NCBI RefSeq assembly: GCF_000237805.1
Contig: NZ_CM001376.1
Span: forward strand, 982,349 to 1,046,348
Source of the DNA: Jonquetella anthropi DSM 22815
Lineage (GTDB): Bacteria; Synergistota; Synergistia; Synergistales; Dethiosulfovibrionaceae
DNA length: 64,000 bases
Direction of reading: 5' to 3'
Part shown: positions 6,991-15,694 of the stretch, piece by piece
Layout of the letters: each line of letters begins with the position of its first letter
Numbering within the stretch: the stretch's first letter is position 1
Program-made: the position numbers and the translations under genes
The notes under the pieces: generated by a model
Database searches by the model: none
What the model was told of the DNA's origin: nothing
Seen by the model: only the letters and a program-made list of their open reading frames with translations

Positions 6991-8018
6991 CTCCTGTCCT
7001 CCCCAGCTCGGGCGCCGGACGAATCGAAAAAGTACGGCTCGTTTTTCAGAACGACGCCTTGTGTCGTCCCAACCGCCGGAACGCTGGCGCTGGACGTCAG
7101 AGCCGTCAGAGTCGACGAGAGGCACCGCACCCGGACCAAGCACTCCCGGCCGAGAATTTCCGCGCTGACGACCGTTCCCGAAAGGGGCGCGTCAGGGCAA
7201 AGCTCCAACATGTGAGGCCGAATGACCGCCGTGGCAGCCCGGGCCGGAAGGGCGCGGGGCTTCCACAAAAGGCCCAACTCGGCCGAACTGGTTTCAAGGA
7301 CGTTGGCCGGCGGGTTGGAGAAAAACCGGGCCGTGAAGAGGTTGCGCGGCGCCATGTAAAGCTCTTTGGGCGTCCCCTCCTGCTGAAGCCGCCCGGCGTC
7401 CAGCAGGACGATTCGATCCGACAGGCTGAGCGCCTCTTCCTGGTCGTGGGTCACAAACAGCGCAGTAATGCCCGCCTCCTGTTGGATACGGCGAATTTCT
7501 TGGCGCATCTGAACCCGCAGGGCAGCGTCGAGGTTGGAAAGCGGCTCGTCCATCAGCAGCAGATCCGGCCCCTTCACGAGGGCCCGCGAGATGGCGACCC
7601 GCTGCTGCTGACCGCCTGAAAGCTGGGACGGCTTGCGGTCCAGCAGGTCGCCGATACGGGTCAGGCCGGCGATTTCCTTCACCGCGCGCTCTATGTCACG
7701 GCGGCTTCGACGCTGAATCTTCAGCGGGAAAGCGATGTTGTCAAAAGCGGTCATGTGAGGGTAAAGGGCGTAGTTCTGAAAGACCATGCCCACGTTGCGC
7801 TTTTCGGGCGGCAAATCCTGAATCATCCGCTCGCCAAACCGAATATCGCCTGAGGCAGGCTTCAAGAATCCGGCCAAGGCGTTCAGCACCGTCGTTTTTC
7901 CCGACCCGCTGGGGCCCAAAAGCGATAGCAGACTCCCGGACGGAACGCGGAACGAAAGGTCCTCCACCACAGTTTTTCCGTCGTACCCGACCGAAAGATT
8001 GGATACCGTCAGATCCAT
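6987..8018 (-). CDS. ABC transporter ATPase (UgpC/MalK-like)
   Basis: This 343-aa nucleotide-binding subunit has Walker [10 protein letters not shown] (about residue 35), the Q loop VFQNYALYPHM, signature LSGGQQQRVAIS, Walker B LLLMDEPLSNLDA and the H loop VTHDQEEALSLSDRI. A C-terminal TOBE-type regulatory domain follows from about residue 240. It is the first gene of the operon running to 3326, and a strong promoter lies immediately upstream. Confidence 0.92.
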   Translation of the reverse strand: MDLTVSNLSVGYDGKTVVEDLSFRVPSGSLLSLLGPSGSGKTTVLNALAGFLKPASGDIRFGERMIQDLPPEKRNVGMVFQNYALYPHMTAFDNIAFPLKIQRRSRRDIERAVKEIAGLTRIGDLLDRKPSQLSGGQQQRVAISRALVKGPDLLLMDEPLSNLDAALRVQMRQEIRRIQQEAGITALFVTHDQEEALSLSDRIVLLDAGRLQQEGTPKELYMAPRNLFTARFFSNPPANVLETSSAELGLLWKPRALPARAATAVIRPHMLELCPDAPLSGTVVSAEILGRECLVRVRCLSSTLTALTSSASVPAVGTTQGVVLKNEPYFFDSSGARAGEDRR

Positions 8019-8063
8019 CGTCGTCCTCCCATGTCCCTAAACAACTTTTTATGAATAAATATA

Positions 8064-8092
8064 ATAATAATGCTTTATATTATTGAAGTCAA
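8064..8092 (-). promoter_or_regulatory. Promoter of the Ugp/Mal-like ABC operon
   Basis: On the minus strand, TTGACT (8087-8092) and TATTAT (8064-8069) are separated by 17 bp, in an AT-rich patch 46 bp upstream of the ATPase gene. Confidence 0.78.
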
Positions 8093-8180
8093 CGCTCCTG
8101 CTGCTTCAAGCCTCCGCGCGAATGGCCCTCTTTCCTGCGTCGGCTGCCCCTGCGGTTCCTCGCCCGGCCCCGGCTCCGGC

Positions 8181-8209
8181 TGGACAGGTTAAAAGCGGCA
8201 CGCTAAGAT
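8181..8209 (+). promoter_or_regulatory. Candidate promoter of the tex-lipoylation operon
   Basis: TGGACA (8181-8186) and TAAGAT (8204-8209) are 17 bp apart and about 48 bp upstream of the tex start. The -10 matches the consensus only partly (4 of 6). Confidence 0.5.
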
Positions 8210-8256
8210 GTTAGCCGGAACGAGCTTCACAGAACCAATCAGGAGGGATTCAAGAA

Positions 8257-10425
8257 GTGAACCTTTTTACCCCGCAAATCGCCCGGGAACTCCAGCTCGC
8301 CCCTCAGGCAGTCGAAGCGGTCGCACAGCTGCTTGACGAGGGGGCGACCGTTCCTTTCATCGCCCGATACCGCAAGGAAAAGACCGGCAACTTGGATGAA
8401 GTCGCCATCACGGCCATTCGCGACGGCCTCGCCAAAGCGGCCGAGCTGGCGAGCCGCAAGGACGCCATCCTCAAGTCGCTGGCCGAGCGGAACCTGCTGA
8501 CCGACGAGCTGAAAGCGGCCGTCGAAGGGGCGTCCACAATGACCGCCCTCGAGGACACTTACCTTCCCTACCGGCCCAAGCGGCGCACCCGCGCCACAGC
8601 CGCCCGGGAAGCGGGACTTGAGCCGCTGGCACGCCTCCTGTTCGCCCAAGGGGAAGACGACCCGCAGGCCGCCGCAGCGGCCTTTGTCAGCGAAGAAAAG
8701 GGCGTGGCCGACGTCGAAGCTGCCCTGTCAGGCGCCCGGGACATCATCGCCGAGTGGATCAGCGAAGACGTCAAGGCCCGACAGGAAATGCGCGGCGTTT
8801 TCGTCCGGTTCGGCCGGTGCGAGTCCACGGTCGTGGAGGCGAAAAAGGACGAGCCGGAAGCGGCGACGTACCAAGACTATTTCGACTGGTCGGACTCCCT
8901 TCGGTCCGTGCCGTCGCATCGCCTGCTGGCCGCCCTGCGCGGCGAGCGGGAGGGGTATCTGAGCGTGAGGATCAGGCCGAGCGACCAGGTGGCCCTGCTG
9001 ACCCTTCGCCGGCTGTTCATCAAAGGCGAAGGCGCCGCGAGCGGTCAAGTCACGGCCGCTATTGAGGACAGCTACAAGCGCCTTCTGGGACCGTCGATGG
9101 AGAACGAGGCCCGGGCCATGCTCAAAAAACGCGCTGACACCGAGGCCATCGCGATTTTCGCCCGCAACCTGCGCCAGCTTCTCATGGCGTCGCCGTTCGG
9201 AGCCCGAGCTGTTCTGGCCGTCGACCCGGGCGTGCGCACCGGCTGCAAGGTCGTCGCGCTCGACGCGACCGGCGCCCTGTTGGCTCACGACGTGATTTTC
9301 ATTCAGCGGGGGGCGGATCAGCTCGAAAAGGCCGCGGCGATTATCCGGCAGCTGATATCAAAGCACTCGCCGCTCGCCGTAGCGGTCGGCAACGGGACTG
9401 CCAGCCGAGAGACGGTCGACTTCCTGAACGGACTGTCCCTCGATATCCCAGTCCTTGTGGTGAGCGAGAGCGGCGCGTCGGTCTACTCGGCGTCAGAAGA
9501 GGCCCGAAAGGAACTTCCCGACCAGGACGTGACGGTCCGCGGCGCCGTGTCGATCGGCCGCCGGCTGATGGACCCGCTGGCCGAGCTGGTCAAAATCGAC
9601 CCGAAGGCCATCGGCGTGGGGCAATACCAGCACGACGTAGACCAAAAGCAACTCCGCGAGTCGCTGGACGACACGGTGATCTCGTGCGTCAACTCGGTTG
9701 GCGTGGACCTGAACACCGCCAGCCCGCGGCTGCTCTCCTACGTCTCCGGTCTGTCGGACAAGCTGGCCCGCGGCATTGTGGCCCACAGGGAAGCCAACGG
9801 TCCGTTCACGAGCCGAAGCGCCCTGCTGGATGTTCCTCGTTTAGGGCCGAAGACGTACCAACAGGCGGCGGGTTTCCTGCGGGTGCGGAACTCGATCAAC
9901 CCGCTGGACGCCAGCGCCGTTCACCCGGAGAACTACAAGCTGGTGGGCCAGATGGCCAGCGACTGCGGCTGCACCGTCTCCGAGCTGATGAAGGACCGGA
10001 GCAAGCGAGAGATGATCGACGTGAACAAGTACGTCTCCGGTGACGTGGGCCTTCCCACCCTGAACGACATCATGGCCGAGCTGGAAAAGCCCGGGCGGGA
10101 TCCCCGGCCCGCGATGGTCTTTTTCGCTTTCGACCCGTCGGTCAAAACGATGAAGGACCTCAAAACCGGCATGACTCTGCCCGGACTCGTCAGCAACGTC
10201 ACGGCGTTCGGCGCGTTTGTTGACGTGGGAGTTCACACCGACGGGCTCGTCCACGTCAGCCAGATGGGCCGGCCGGTCAAGGACCCGTCGCAGCTGCTTC
10301 ACCCCGGTCAGGCCGTGAGCGTCACGGTGCTTGACGTGGACTTGAAGCGCAACCGAATTTCCTTGGCCCTCGCCAAGACGAAGAAAGACTGTCCCAAAAA
10401 CGATGCCCCGACTGACGCCCGCTGA
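8257..10425 (+). CDS. tex: Tex-family transcription accessory protein
   Basis: This 722-aa cytoplasmic nucleic-acid-binding protein has the Tex layout. It runs from an N-terminal helical region (VPFIARYRKEKTGNLDE) through a YqgF/RNase H-like domain (VLAVDPGVRTGCKVVALD, about residue 325) and helix-hairpin-helix segments (NTASPRLLSYVSGL, about 490; LLDVPRLGPKTYQQAAGFLR). It ends in an S1 domain (TGMTLPGLVSNVTAFGAFVD). Start is GTG, with AGGAGG 10 nt upstream. The stop lies inside the next gene (23-bp overlap), so tex is translationally linked to the radical SAM genes. Confidence 0.95.
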   Translation: MNLFTPQIARELQLAPQAVEAVAQLLDEGATVPFIARYRKEKTGNLDEVAITAIRDGLAKAAELASRKDAILKSLAERNLLTDELKAAVEGASTMTALEDTYLPYRPKRRTRATAAREAGLEPLARLLFAQGEDDPQAAAAAFVSEEKGVADVEAALSGARDIIAEWISEDVKARQEMRGVFVRFGRCESTVVEAKKDEPEAATYQDYFDWSDSLRSVPSHRLLAALRGEREGYLSVRIRPSDQVALLTLRRLFIKGEGAASGQVTAAIEDSYKRLLGPSMENEARAMLKKRADTEAIAIFARNLRQLLMASPFGARAVLAVDPGVRTGCKVVALDATGALLAHDVIFIQRGADQLEKAAAIIRQLISKHSPLAVAVGNGTASRETVDFLNGLSLDIPVLVVSESGASVYSASEEARKELPDQDVTVRGAVSIGRRLMDPLAELVKIDPKAIGVGQYQHDVDQKQLRESLDDTVISCVNSVGVDLNTASPRLLSYVSGLSDKLARGIVAHREANGPFTSRSALLDVPRLGPKTYQQAAGFLRVRNSINPLDASAVHPENYKLVGQMASDCGCTVSELMKDRSKREMIDVNKYVSGDVGLPTLNDIMAELEKPGRDPRPAMVFFAFDPSVKTMKDLKTGMTLPGLVSNVTAFGAFVDVGVHTDGLVHVSQMGRPVKDPSQLLHPGQAVSVTVLDVDLKRNRISLALAKTKKDCPKNDAPTDAR

Positions 10426-11311
10426 GCTCATCAGCCTGTCGGCTTCGGCTCAGGAATCGGTTCACGCCGCGTGGGAAACGGCGCGGCGGCACTTTCCACC
10501 CCTGCTGGTCTGCGACCGGCCGTCAGGAACACTGTCGGTTTCCGTCACCGGGACGACCTGCGCCCTCAACTGCGCCCACTGTGGCGGCCACTACCTCGAA
10601 GGGATGACGCCGGTTTCTCGGCTTGAAAGCGAGCTGTCCCGGGGGACTTATACCAGCTGCCTGATCTCCGGCGGCTGCACCCCGGCTGGTAAGGTGGAAG
10701 TCGCCCAGCGCGCCGAGCTGATCGCCGGGCTGAAAGCCCGGGGATTTAAAATCAACGTCCACGCCGGGCTGATCACCCAGGAAGAAATCGACGTGCTGGC
10801 GCCTTTGGCTGACGCGGTGTCGTTCGACATGGTCACCGACGAACAGACCATTCGGGACGTTTTCGGTCTGTCCCGAACCGGCAGCGACTACGTCAATACC
10901 TATAAGGCCTTGCGGAAAAGCGGCGCCAACGTGGTGCCCCACGTGTGCATCGGCCTGTGGGGCGGCGTTGTCCGCGGCGAGTTCGACGCACTGGAAACGC
11001 TGGCGCGTCTTGGTGCGCCCGGCGTCGTCTTCATCGTCCTGATTCCCACGCCCGGCACGGCGTTCGCCGACCGCCAGCCGCCCCGGCTGGAAGACGTGGC
11101 GGCCGTCTTAGTCCGCGCTCGGGAACTTTTCCCCGACAAGCCGCTCAACTTGGGCTGCATGAGGCCCAAAGGGCGCTACCGGGCCGAGCTGGACATGCTG
11201 GCCGTGGGCTCGGGCATCAACAGGATCGTCAACCCTACCGGCCCGGCACTCGAACTTGCCCATCGTCTGGGGTTGGAACTGATCGAACGAAAGGAGTGCT
11301 GCGTGCTGTGA
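10403..11311 (+). CDS. Radical SAM protein, BioB homologue (LipS2-like candidate)
   Basis: This 302-aa radical SAM protein has the cluster motif CxxxCxxC at Cys53, Cys57 and Cys60 (TTCALNCAHCGG). A Gly-rich SAM site is around LISGGC, where an extra cysteine occurs. LGCMRPKGRYR near the end and a Cys-Cys at the tail (KECCVL) are further landmarks. It resembles the group described as uncharacterised biotin-synthase homologues. In the order radical SAM-radical SAM-LplA, these two genes match the split lipoyl synthase LipS1/LipS2, which inserts two sulfurs into octanoylated proteins. Which of the two genes is LipS1 or LipS2 is my inference. It overlaps tex by 23 bp and the next gene by 4 bp. Confidence 0.7.
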   Translation: MPRLTPAELISLSASAQESVHAAWETARRHFPPLLVCDRPSGTLSVSVTGTTCALNCAHCGGHYLEGMTPVSRLESELSRGTYTSCLISGGCTPAGKVEVAQRAELIAGLKARGFKINVHAGLITQEEIDVLAPLADAVSFDMVTDEQTIRDVFGLSRTGSDYVNTYKALRKSGANVVPHVCIGLWGGVVRGEFDALETLARLGAPGVVFIVLIPTPGTAFADRQPPRLEDVAAVLVRARELFPDKPLNLGCMRPKGRYRAELDMLAVGSGINRIVNPTGPALELAHRLGLELIERKECCVL

Positions 11312-12300
11312 GGATTCGCCTTTCTATCGGCACGGCCGCCGCCCTCGGCCTAGCGCAGCTCAAGACGGACGCCCCGACCACGACGGCGTACCTGATGGAT
11401 ATCGGCGGGCGCTGCGCTTACAACTGCGCCTTCTGCGCCCAAGCCCGAACCGCCACAGGCGGTGACGACAGGCTTTCCCGCGTCATTTGGCCAGCCTTTG
11501 AGTTGGCCGACGTGGTCGGCCCGCTCCGGATTGCCGCCGACGAGGGACGAATCATGCGGGCCTGCATTCAAGTCACCATGAACACTGGATCGTTCCAGCG
11601 CACTCTCGACATTCTCGACGCGGTAGCGCCGATTCTCTCCCTGCCGGTCAGCGTGTCCACCAACATACAGGCGGTCTCGCAGGTTCAAACCCTTTTCGCC
11701 CACGGAGCGGCGCGAGTGAGCATCGCCCTCGACGCGGCCACCCAGCCGCTTCACGATCGGGTCAAAGGAACGGGCTACAAGCACAAGATGGAGCTTCTAA
11801 CCGAGTGCGCCGACCGCTACCCCGGCCGAATCTCGACCCACTTCATCGTCGGACTGGGCGAAAGCGAAGAAGACGTGATTCGGGCGATTGCCGCCATGTA
11901 CGACCGACACGTCACGGTGGGCCTGTTCGCCTTTACCCCGCTCAAAGGAACTCGTATGGCCGACGCGCTGCCGCCTGAAGCGGGGACGTACCGGCGCGTC
12001 CAGCTGGCCAACTGGCTGATGAAGTTCCGCGGCGCCCGACCTGACGCCATGACGTTCCAAGACGGCCGGCTCGTGAGCCTCGGGAGCTGGCACGACGAAG
12101 CCCTGAAAGTCGCCCTGACCGGCGAGCCGTTCCGCACAGCCGGGTGCAAAAACTGCAACCGACCGTACTACAACGAGAACCCCGGACACGGCGTGATGTA
12201 CAACTACCCGCGGGCGCTCAAAGCCGCAGAAGCCCTGAACGCCGCGAAAGAAACCGGCCTATTTTCGGGAGGTCTGAACGATGAAATGGAGATACGTTGA
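11308..12300 (+). CDS. Radical SAM protein, BioB-related (LipS1-like candidate)
   Basis: This 330-aa radical SAM protein has CxxxCxxC at Cys36, Cys40 and Cys43 (GRCAYNCAFCAQ), near the N terminus as in biotin synthase-related proteins. STHFIVGLGESEEDVI and FAFTPLKGTRM are typical of the BioB/LipA superfamily. A C-terminal motif GCKNCNRPYYNENPGHG could hold a second, sacrificial Fe-S cluster. GTG at 11308 overlaps the previous stop (GTGA) with AAGGAG 11 nt upstream; the longer frame from 10945 lies within the preceding gene and is not used. The LplA-like gene follows with a 20-bp overlap. A true BioB role is unlikely because no other bio gene is nearby. Confidence 0.7.
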   Translation: MRIRLSIGTAAALGLAQLKTDAPTTTAYLMDIGGRCAYNCAFCAQARTATGGDDRLSRVIWPAFELADVVGPLRIAADEGRIMRACIQVTMNTGSFQRTLDILDAVAPILSLPVSVSTNIQAVSQVQTLFAHGAARVSIALDAATQPLHDRVKGTGYKHKMELLTECADRYPGRISTHFIVGLGESEEDVIRAIAAMYDRHVTVGLFAFTPLKGTRMADALPPEAGTYRRVQLANWLMKFRGARPDAMTFQDGRLVSLGSWHDEALKVALTGEPFRTAGCKNCNRPYYNENPGHGVMYNYPRALKAAEALNAAKETGLFSGGLNDEMEIR

Positions 12301-13108
12301 CACCGGCACGTCGACCGGCGCGTGGAACATGGCCGCTGACGAGGCGATCATGCGCCATTGTGCGGCCGGCCTTGTGCCGCCGACCCTGCGCTTTTACCGC
12401 TGGTCTCCGGCGACTCTCACGCTGGGCTACTTCCAGCGGGCGGAGCGGGACGTGGACTTTGACGCCTGCCGCCGTCAGGGCATCGACGTGGTGCGCCGCC
12501 TCACCGGCGGCCGGGCCGTCCTGCACGATCACGAGCTCACCTACAGCATTATCATGGCCAAGGCGAACTGCCCCCTGCCCGAAAGCGTCACCGAGTCGTA
12601 CCGAATCCTTTCGCGGGGGCTTGCCGAAGGCTTTCGGATTTTGAACCTGCCCGTGGCAATGACCCGCCCTGCTCCAAGAGCCGGCAAACTAGGCAGCTCG
12701 GGAGCGTGCTTTGACGCCCTTTCCGCTTGGGAATTAGCCGCCGACGGCAAAAAAATCGTCGGGAGCGCCCAAGCGCGGCGCTACGACGCGCTGGTTCAGC
12801 ACGGCTCAATTCTGAACGACTTGGAGGCGGACAAACTTTTTTCGACCATGAAGGACGCCGATCCGCTGCGGCTCGCCCGGGCCAAGGAGACGTTCCTCGA
12901 CAAAGCCACCAGCATCCGCCACCTGTTAGGTCATCCCCTTGAAATGGCCGACCTGATTTCCGCCTTCAAAGAGGGTTTTTTCCTCGCCCTCGGCCGAGAC
13001 CTGAACGCCGAGTTTGAAGAGTCCCCGCTGACGCCCGGCGAACTGGAAATGACCGAACGGCTGGCCGCCGAAAAGTACCAGTCCGACGAGTGGAACATGA
13101 TACGATAA
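12281..13108 (+). CDS. Lipoate ligase/octanoyltransferase (LipM/LplA family)
   Basis: This 275-aa cofactor transferase of the BPL/LPL fold starts MKWRYVDTGTSTGAWNMAADEAI. VVRRLTGGRAVLHDHELTYS is the RRxxGGxxVxH signature of the family. GACFDALSAWELAADGKKIVGSAQ contains the conserved lysine and Cys143, at the position resembling the catalytic cysteine of LipM octanoyltransferases. It probably loads octanoate or lipoate onto GcvH or similar proteins, which the two upstream radical SAM proteins could then sulfurate. It is the last gene of the tex operon and is followed by a terminator. Confidence 0.85.
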   Translation: MKWRYVDTGTSTGAWNMAADEAIMRHCAAGLVPPTLRFYRWSPATLTLGYFQRAERDVDFDACRRQGIDVVRRLTGGRAVLHDHELTYSIIMAKANCPLPESVTESYRILSRGLAEGFRILNLPVAMTRPAPRAGKLGSSGACFDALSAWELAADGKKIVGSAQARRYDALVQHGSILNDLEADKLFSTMKDADPLRLARAKETFLDKATSIRHLLGHPLEMADLISAFKEGFFLALGRDLNAEFEESPLTPGELEMTERLAAEKYQSDEWNMIR

Positions 13109-13116
13109 GCGAGAAA

Positions 13117-13145
13117 ATGCCGCCCTAACGGGCGGCGTTTTTTGT
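13117..13145 (+). terminator. Terminator of the tex-lipoylation operon
   Basis: The stem GCCGCCC/GGGCGGC (13119-13125 with 13130-13136) with loop TAAC is followed by GTTTTTTGT. Confidence 0.9.
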
Positions 13146-13307
13146 AACTGACAGCCCCCCAAAGCGGGCAGGAGCAAAGCTGGGCAAGTTACTTTTTTGT
13201 AGCAAAAAACTCTTAAGAGCAGACAGTCTGTTGATTAGCTTGATGAGCAAGGAGAAAAAGCCTCCCGAGAATATCAGATTTTGCCCTCAAACATTCCCCC
13301 AGCCCTC

Positions 13308-13336
13308 TTGACAGCTTAATTAGCAGTGCTAAACTT
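13308..13336 (+). promoter_or_regulatory. Candidate promoter of the iron-uptake operon
   Basis: A perfect TTGACA (13308-13313) is followed at 16-17 bp by TAAACT/AAACTT (13330-13336), a weak -10. The weak -10 coincides with an operator-like repeat. The leader to the FTR1 gene would be about 185 nt. The rest of 13138-13527 holds no gene that I can support. Confidence 0.5.
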
Positions 13337-13364
13337 AGCATCATCAAATTAGCAGTTCTAAACT
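13318..13364 (+). repeat. Tandem operator-like repeats upstream of the iron operon
   Basis: Two 18-bp direct repeats, 13318-13335 and 13347-13364, differ at one base and start 29 bp apart. The first contains the perfect palindrome TTAGCAGTGCTAA; the second is TTAGCAGTTCTAA. They overlap and follow the candidate -10. The layout and the downstream iron genes suggest a metal-dependent repressor site, perhaps of the DtxR/MntR type, but the regulator is not known. Confidence 0.6.
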
Positions 13365-13527
13365 ATCGGCTCGTGGTTTCTGGGCGCATCAAAAGGGCGT
13401 CCAGCATACGAAGCCTGTCGGGCCTGGAATTCAGCACTGGTGGAACATTCAGCATAGGAACATCCTCTCTGCGGTTTGTTTCAGCGGTGCCGAGAACTGA
13501 ACGGCACGTCCGGGATAAGGAGACGGC

Positions 13528-14973
13528 ATGATGCGGGAAAAGAGTATTTTTTGGCGCAGGTGGTCTTTCGGACTGTTAGTGCTGGCTGTCCTCTTCGTTC
13601 TCTTCTCAACGGCTCAGGACGCCTCGGCTGCAAAGAAGAAGAAATACGACTCGTGGAAAGACGTGGCCGCGGACATGGCCATTCAGTTCACCCAAGCCCG
13701 CGAAAACGTCGAAAAGGGCGACTACAAGGCGGCGTACAAGAACATGAACGACGCCTATTTCGGACACTACGAAATTCAGGGCTTCGAGAAGAACGTCATG
13801 TACGCCATTTCGCGCGACCGGGTCAACCTGATCGAAGGCAGATTCGCGGCAATTAAGCACGTTCTGCTGGGCAACAACAACTCAATGGACAAGGCAGCGC
13901 TGATCAGCGAGATTGAGGCGCTGAAGGTCAAGGTCTACAAGGACGCGATGGTGCTTGACGGCGATGCTTCGAGCACCGATCCAGACAGCATCGGCGAGGC
14001 CGTATACGGCGAGGCGGGAAAGCCCGCTGCTGTCACCGCGGCTGGGACGGAAGGGAAAACGGAGACCGTTGCGAAGACCGCCGAACCCGCGGAGCAGACG
14101 GCACAAACTGCGCCGGCCGCATCGGCTGCTGCCCCGACGGCGCCGAAGAAAGCACCTGTCAACAGGGATTGGGTGACGTTCCTGACTGCTTTCGGCCTGC
14201 TGATCCGCGAAGGTCTTGAAGCTATCCTCGTCATCGTCGCCATCGTGGCGTACCTGATAAAGACGAACAACAGCTCAATGCTCAAGAGCGTCTACTGGGG
14301 TTGCTTCGCGGCGATTCTGGCCAGCGCGGCTTTGGCGTGGGTCCTTGAGTACATGATGGGCGACGCCAGCGGCGTGGCGCGGGAGCTGCTCGAGGGCTGG
14401 ACCATGTTCCTCGCCGTGGCGGTCCTGTTCTACGTGAGCAACTGGATGCTTTCCAAGGCAGACACAGAGCGCTGGGAAAGCTACATCGGCGGCAAGGTCC
14501 AACAGTCCATCGACAAGAAGAGCCAGTGGACGCTGATTTTCGCCGCGTTCATCGCCGTCATGCGCGAAGGCGCCGAGCTGATCCTGTTCTACAAGGCGGC
14601 ATTTACCGACGGCATGGACAACACGACCTACATCGTTTACGGCATCGTCGCCGGAGCGGCCGTGTTGGTCGCCGTGTGGATCGCGTTCCGTTACTTCAGC
14701 GTCAAGCTGCCTCTGAAGCCTTTCTTCCTATTTACCAGCATCCTTCTTTTCCTGATGTGCATTTCCTTCATGGGCAAGGGAGTCCTTGAGCTCACAGAGG
14801 CCGACGTGATCACCGGCCGGACGGTTATCCCGTCGATGAACGGCTTCTCCATCGACATTCTGAACATCTACGACCGGGCCGAGACGCTGATTCCTCAGGT
14901 CATGATTCTCATCGCGTCGCTGTGGATTACCCTGCCCCACATGTTCCGGAAGAAGGATAAGGGCAACAAGTAG
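13528..14973 (+). CDS. FTR1-family iron permease with N-terminal periplasmic domain
   Basis: This 481-aa membrane protein has a signal/anchor at residues 10-35, then a soluble periplasmic domain (40-145). An Ala/Thr/Pro-rich linker (150-212) leads to a seven-helix FTR1 domain. The two iron-binding REXXE-type motifs are visible: REGLE at 227-231 and REGAE in the fourth helix. FTR1/EfeU permeases move ferric iron. The order FTR1-P19-DUF2318-permease-permease-ATPase is the same as in the Campylobacter jejuni p19 cluster (Cj1658-Cj1663). ATG has GGAGA 5 nt upstream. It is the first gene of the iron operon. Confidence 0.93.
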   Translation: MMREKSIFWRRWSFGLLVLAVLFVLFSTAQDASAAKKKKYDSWKDVAADMAIQFTQARENVEKGDYKAAYKNMNDAYFGHYEIQGFEKNVMYAISRDRVNLIEGRFAAIKHVLLGNNNSMDKAALISEIEALKVKVYKDAMVLDGDASSTDPDSIGEAVYGEAGKPAAVTAAGTEGKTETVAKTAEPAEQTAQTAPAASAAAPTAPKKAPVNRDWVTFLTAFGLLIREGLEAILVIVAIVAYLIKTNNSSMLKSVYWGCFAAILASAALAWVLEYMMGDASGVARELLEGWTMFLAVAVLFYVSNWMLSKADTERWESYIGGKVQQSIDKKSQWTLIFAAFIAVMREGAELILFYKAAFTDGMDNTTYIVYGIVAGAAVLVAVWIAFRYFSVKLPLKPFFLFTSILLFLMCISFMGKGVLELTEADVITGRTVIPSMNGFSIDILNIYDRAETLIPQVMILIASLWITLPHMFRKKDKGNK

Positions 14974-15048
14974 CTTTCACCTTTTGGAAGATTCCGCATG
15001 AGCGGAACTTTAATAGCAACATCATTTTATTTTCAGGGAGGTTTTTTG

Positions 15049-15654
15049 ATGAAAAAGTCGTTTGTTGCGTTGCTTTCATGCTTTGCCGCTTTGGTTTTTG
15101 GCGCCTGCGCCATCGCTGCTCCTGCTGCTCCCGTTGCTGACAAGCCCGGCGAGAGCGGATTCGTTGAGATCCCCATCGGCGAGGAGCAGCAGGTCGGTCC
15201 GTACAACGTCGCAGCCGTGTATTTCCAGGCCGTTGATATGTACCCCGCTGGCAAGAACCCGTCCCGCGAGGAGTCCGATATGCACCTGGAAGCCGATATT
15301 CACCTGCAGCCTGAATCTGCCGCCCTGTACGGCTTCGGCAACGGCGAAAACATTTGGCCGCCCTATCTGACGGTGAAGTACGAGATCCTCAACAAGAAGA
15401 AGGACGTCGTGATGTCTGGCTCCTTCATGCCGATGAACGCTGATGACGGCCCGCACTACGGCGCCAACATCAAGAAGGGCCTCAAGGTCGGCACCTACAC
15501 GCTGCGCCTGACCATCAACCCGCCCACGGATTACCTCTTCCACACTGACCCGGAGACCGGCGTGCCCGCAAAGGAAAACGCAAAGGATTTCTTCAAGTCC
15601 TACACCTGCGAGTTCGATTGGAAGTACACTGCTGAGCAGCTTCAGAACCGCTAA
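15049..15654 (+). CDS. P19/Tp34-family periplasmic iron-binding protein
   Basis: This 201-aa exported protein has a signal peptide of about 25 residues. A cysteine in FGAC could make it a lipoprotein, but the box is not canonical. The mature domain is of the P19/FetP/Tp34 type: PIGEEQQVGPYNVAAVYFQ, then SDMHLEADIH carrying Met and His metal ligands, then DGPHYGANI with another His. Homologues bind iron and copper and help FTR1 permeases. ATG at 15049 is preferred over the 17-codon-longer frame because GGGAGG lies upstream and the signal peptide begins there. It lies 75 bp after the FTR1 gene. Confidence 0.92.
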   Translation: MKKSFVALLSCFAALVFGACAIAAPAAPVADKPGESGFVEIPIGEEQQVGPYNVAAVYFQAVDMYPAGKNPSREESDMHLEADIHLQPESAALYGFGNGENIWPPYLTVKYEILNKKKDVVMSGSFMPMNADDGPHYGANIKKGLKVGTYTLRLTINPPTDYLFHTDPETGVPAKENAKDFFKSYTCEFDWKYTAEQLQNR

Positions 15655-15694
15655 GCCATCAGCGTAAGCGTTAAAGAGTCTATATGTTCACACG

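Noticed and set aside
10945-11307. A longer upstream start for the second radical SAM gene
   Set aside because: The extra 121 codons lie inside the preceding radical SAM gene in another frame and have Arg/Pro-rich shadow composition; GTG 11308 has a ribosome site.
11308-12300. Annotation as biotin synthase BioB
   Set aside because: Only BioB-related; no biotin synthesis genes adjoin, and the neighbours are a second radical SAM gene and a lipoate/octanoate transferase.
13318-13364. CIRCE heat-shock operator
   Set aside because: TTAGCA and GCTAA occur, but the CIRCE plan (TTAGCACTC-N9-GAGTGCTAA) is not met, and the downstream genes are for iron uptake.
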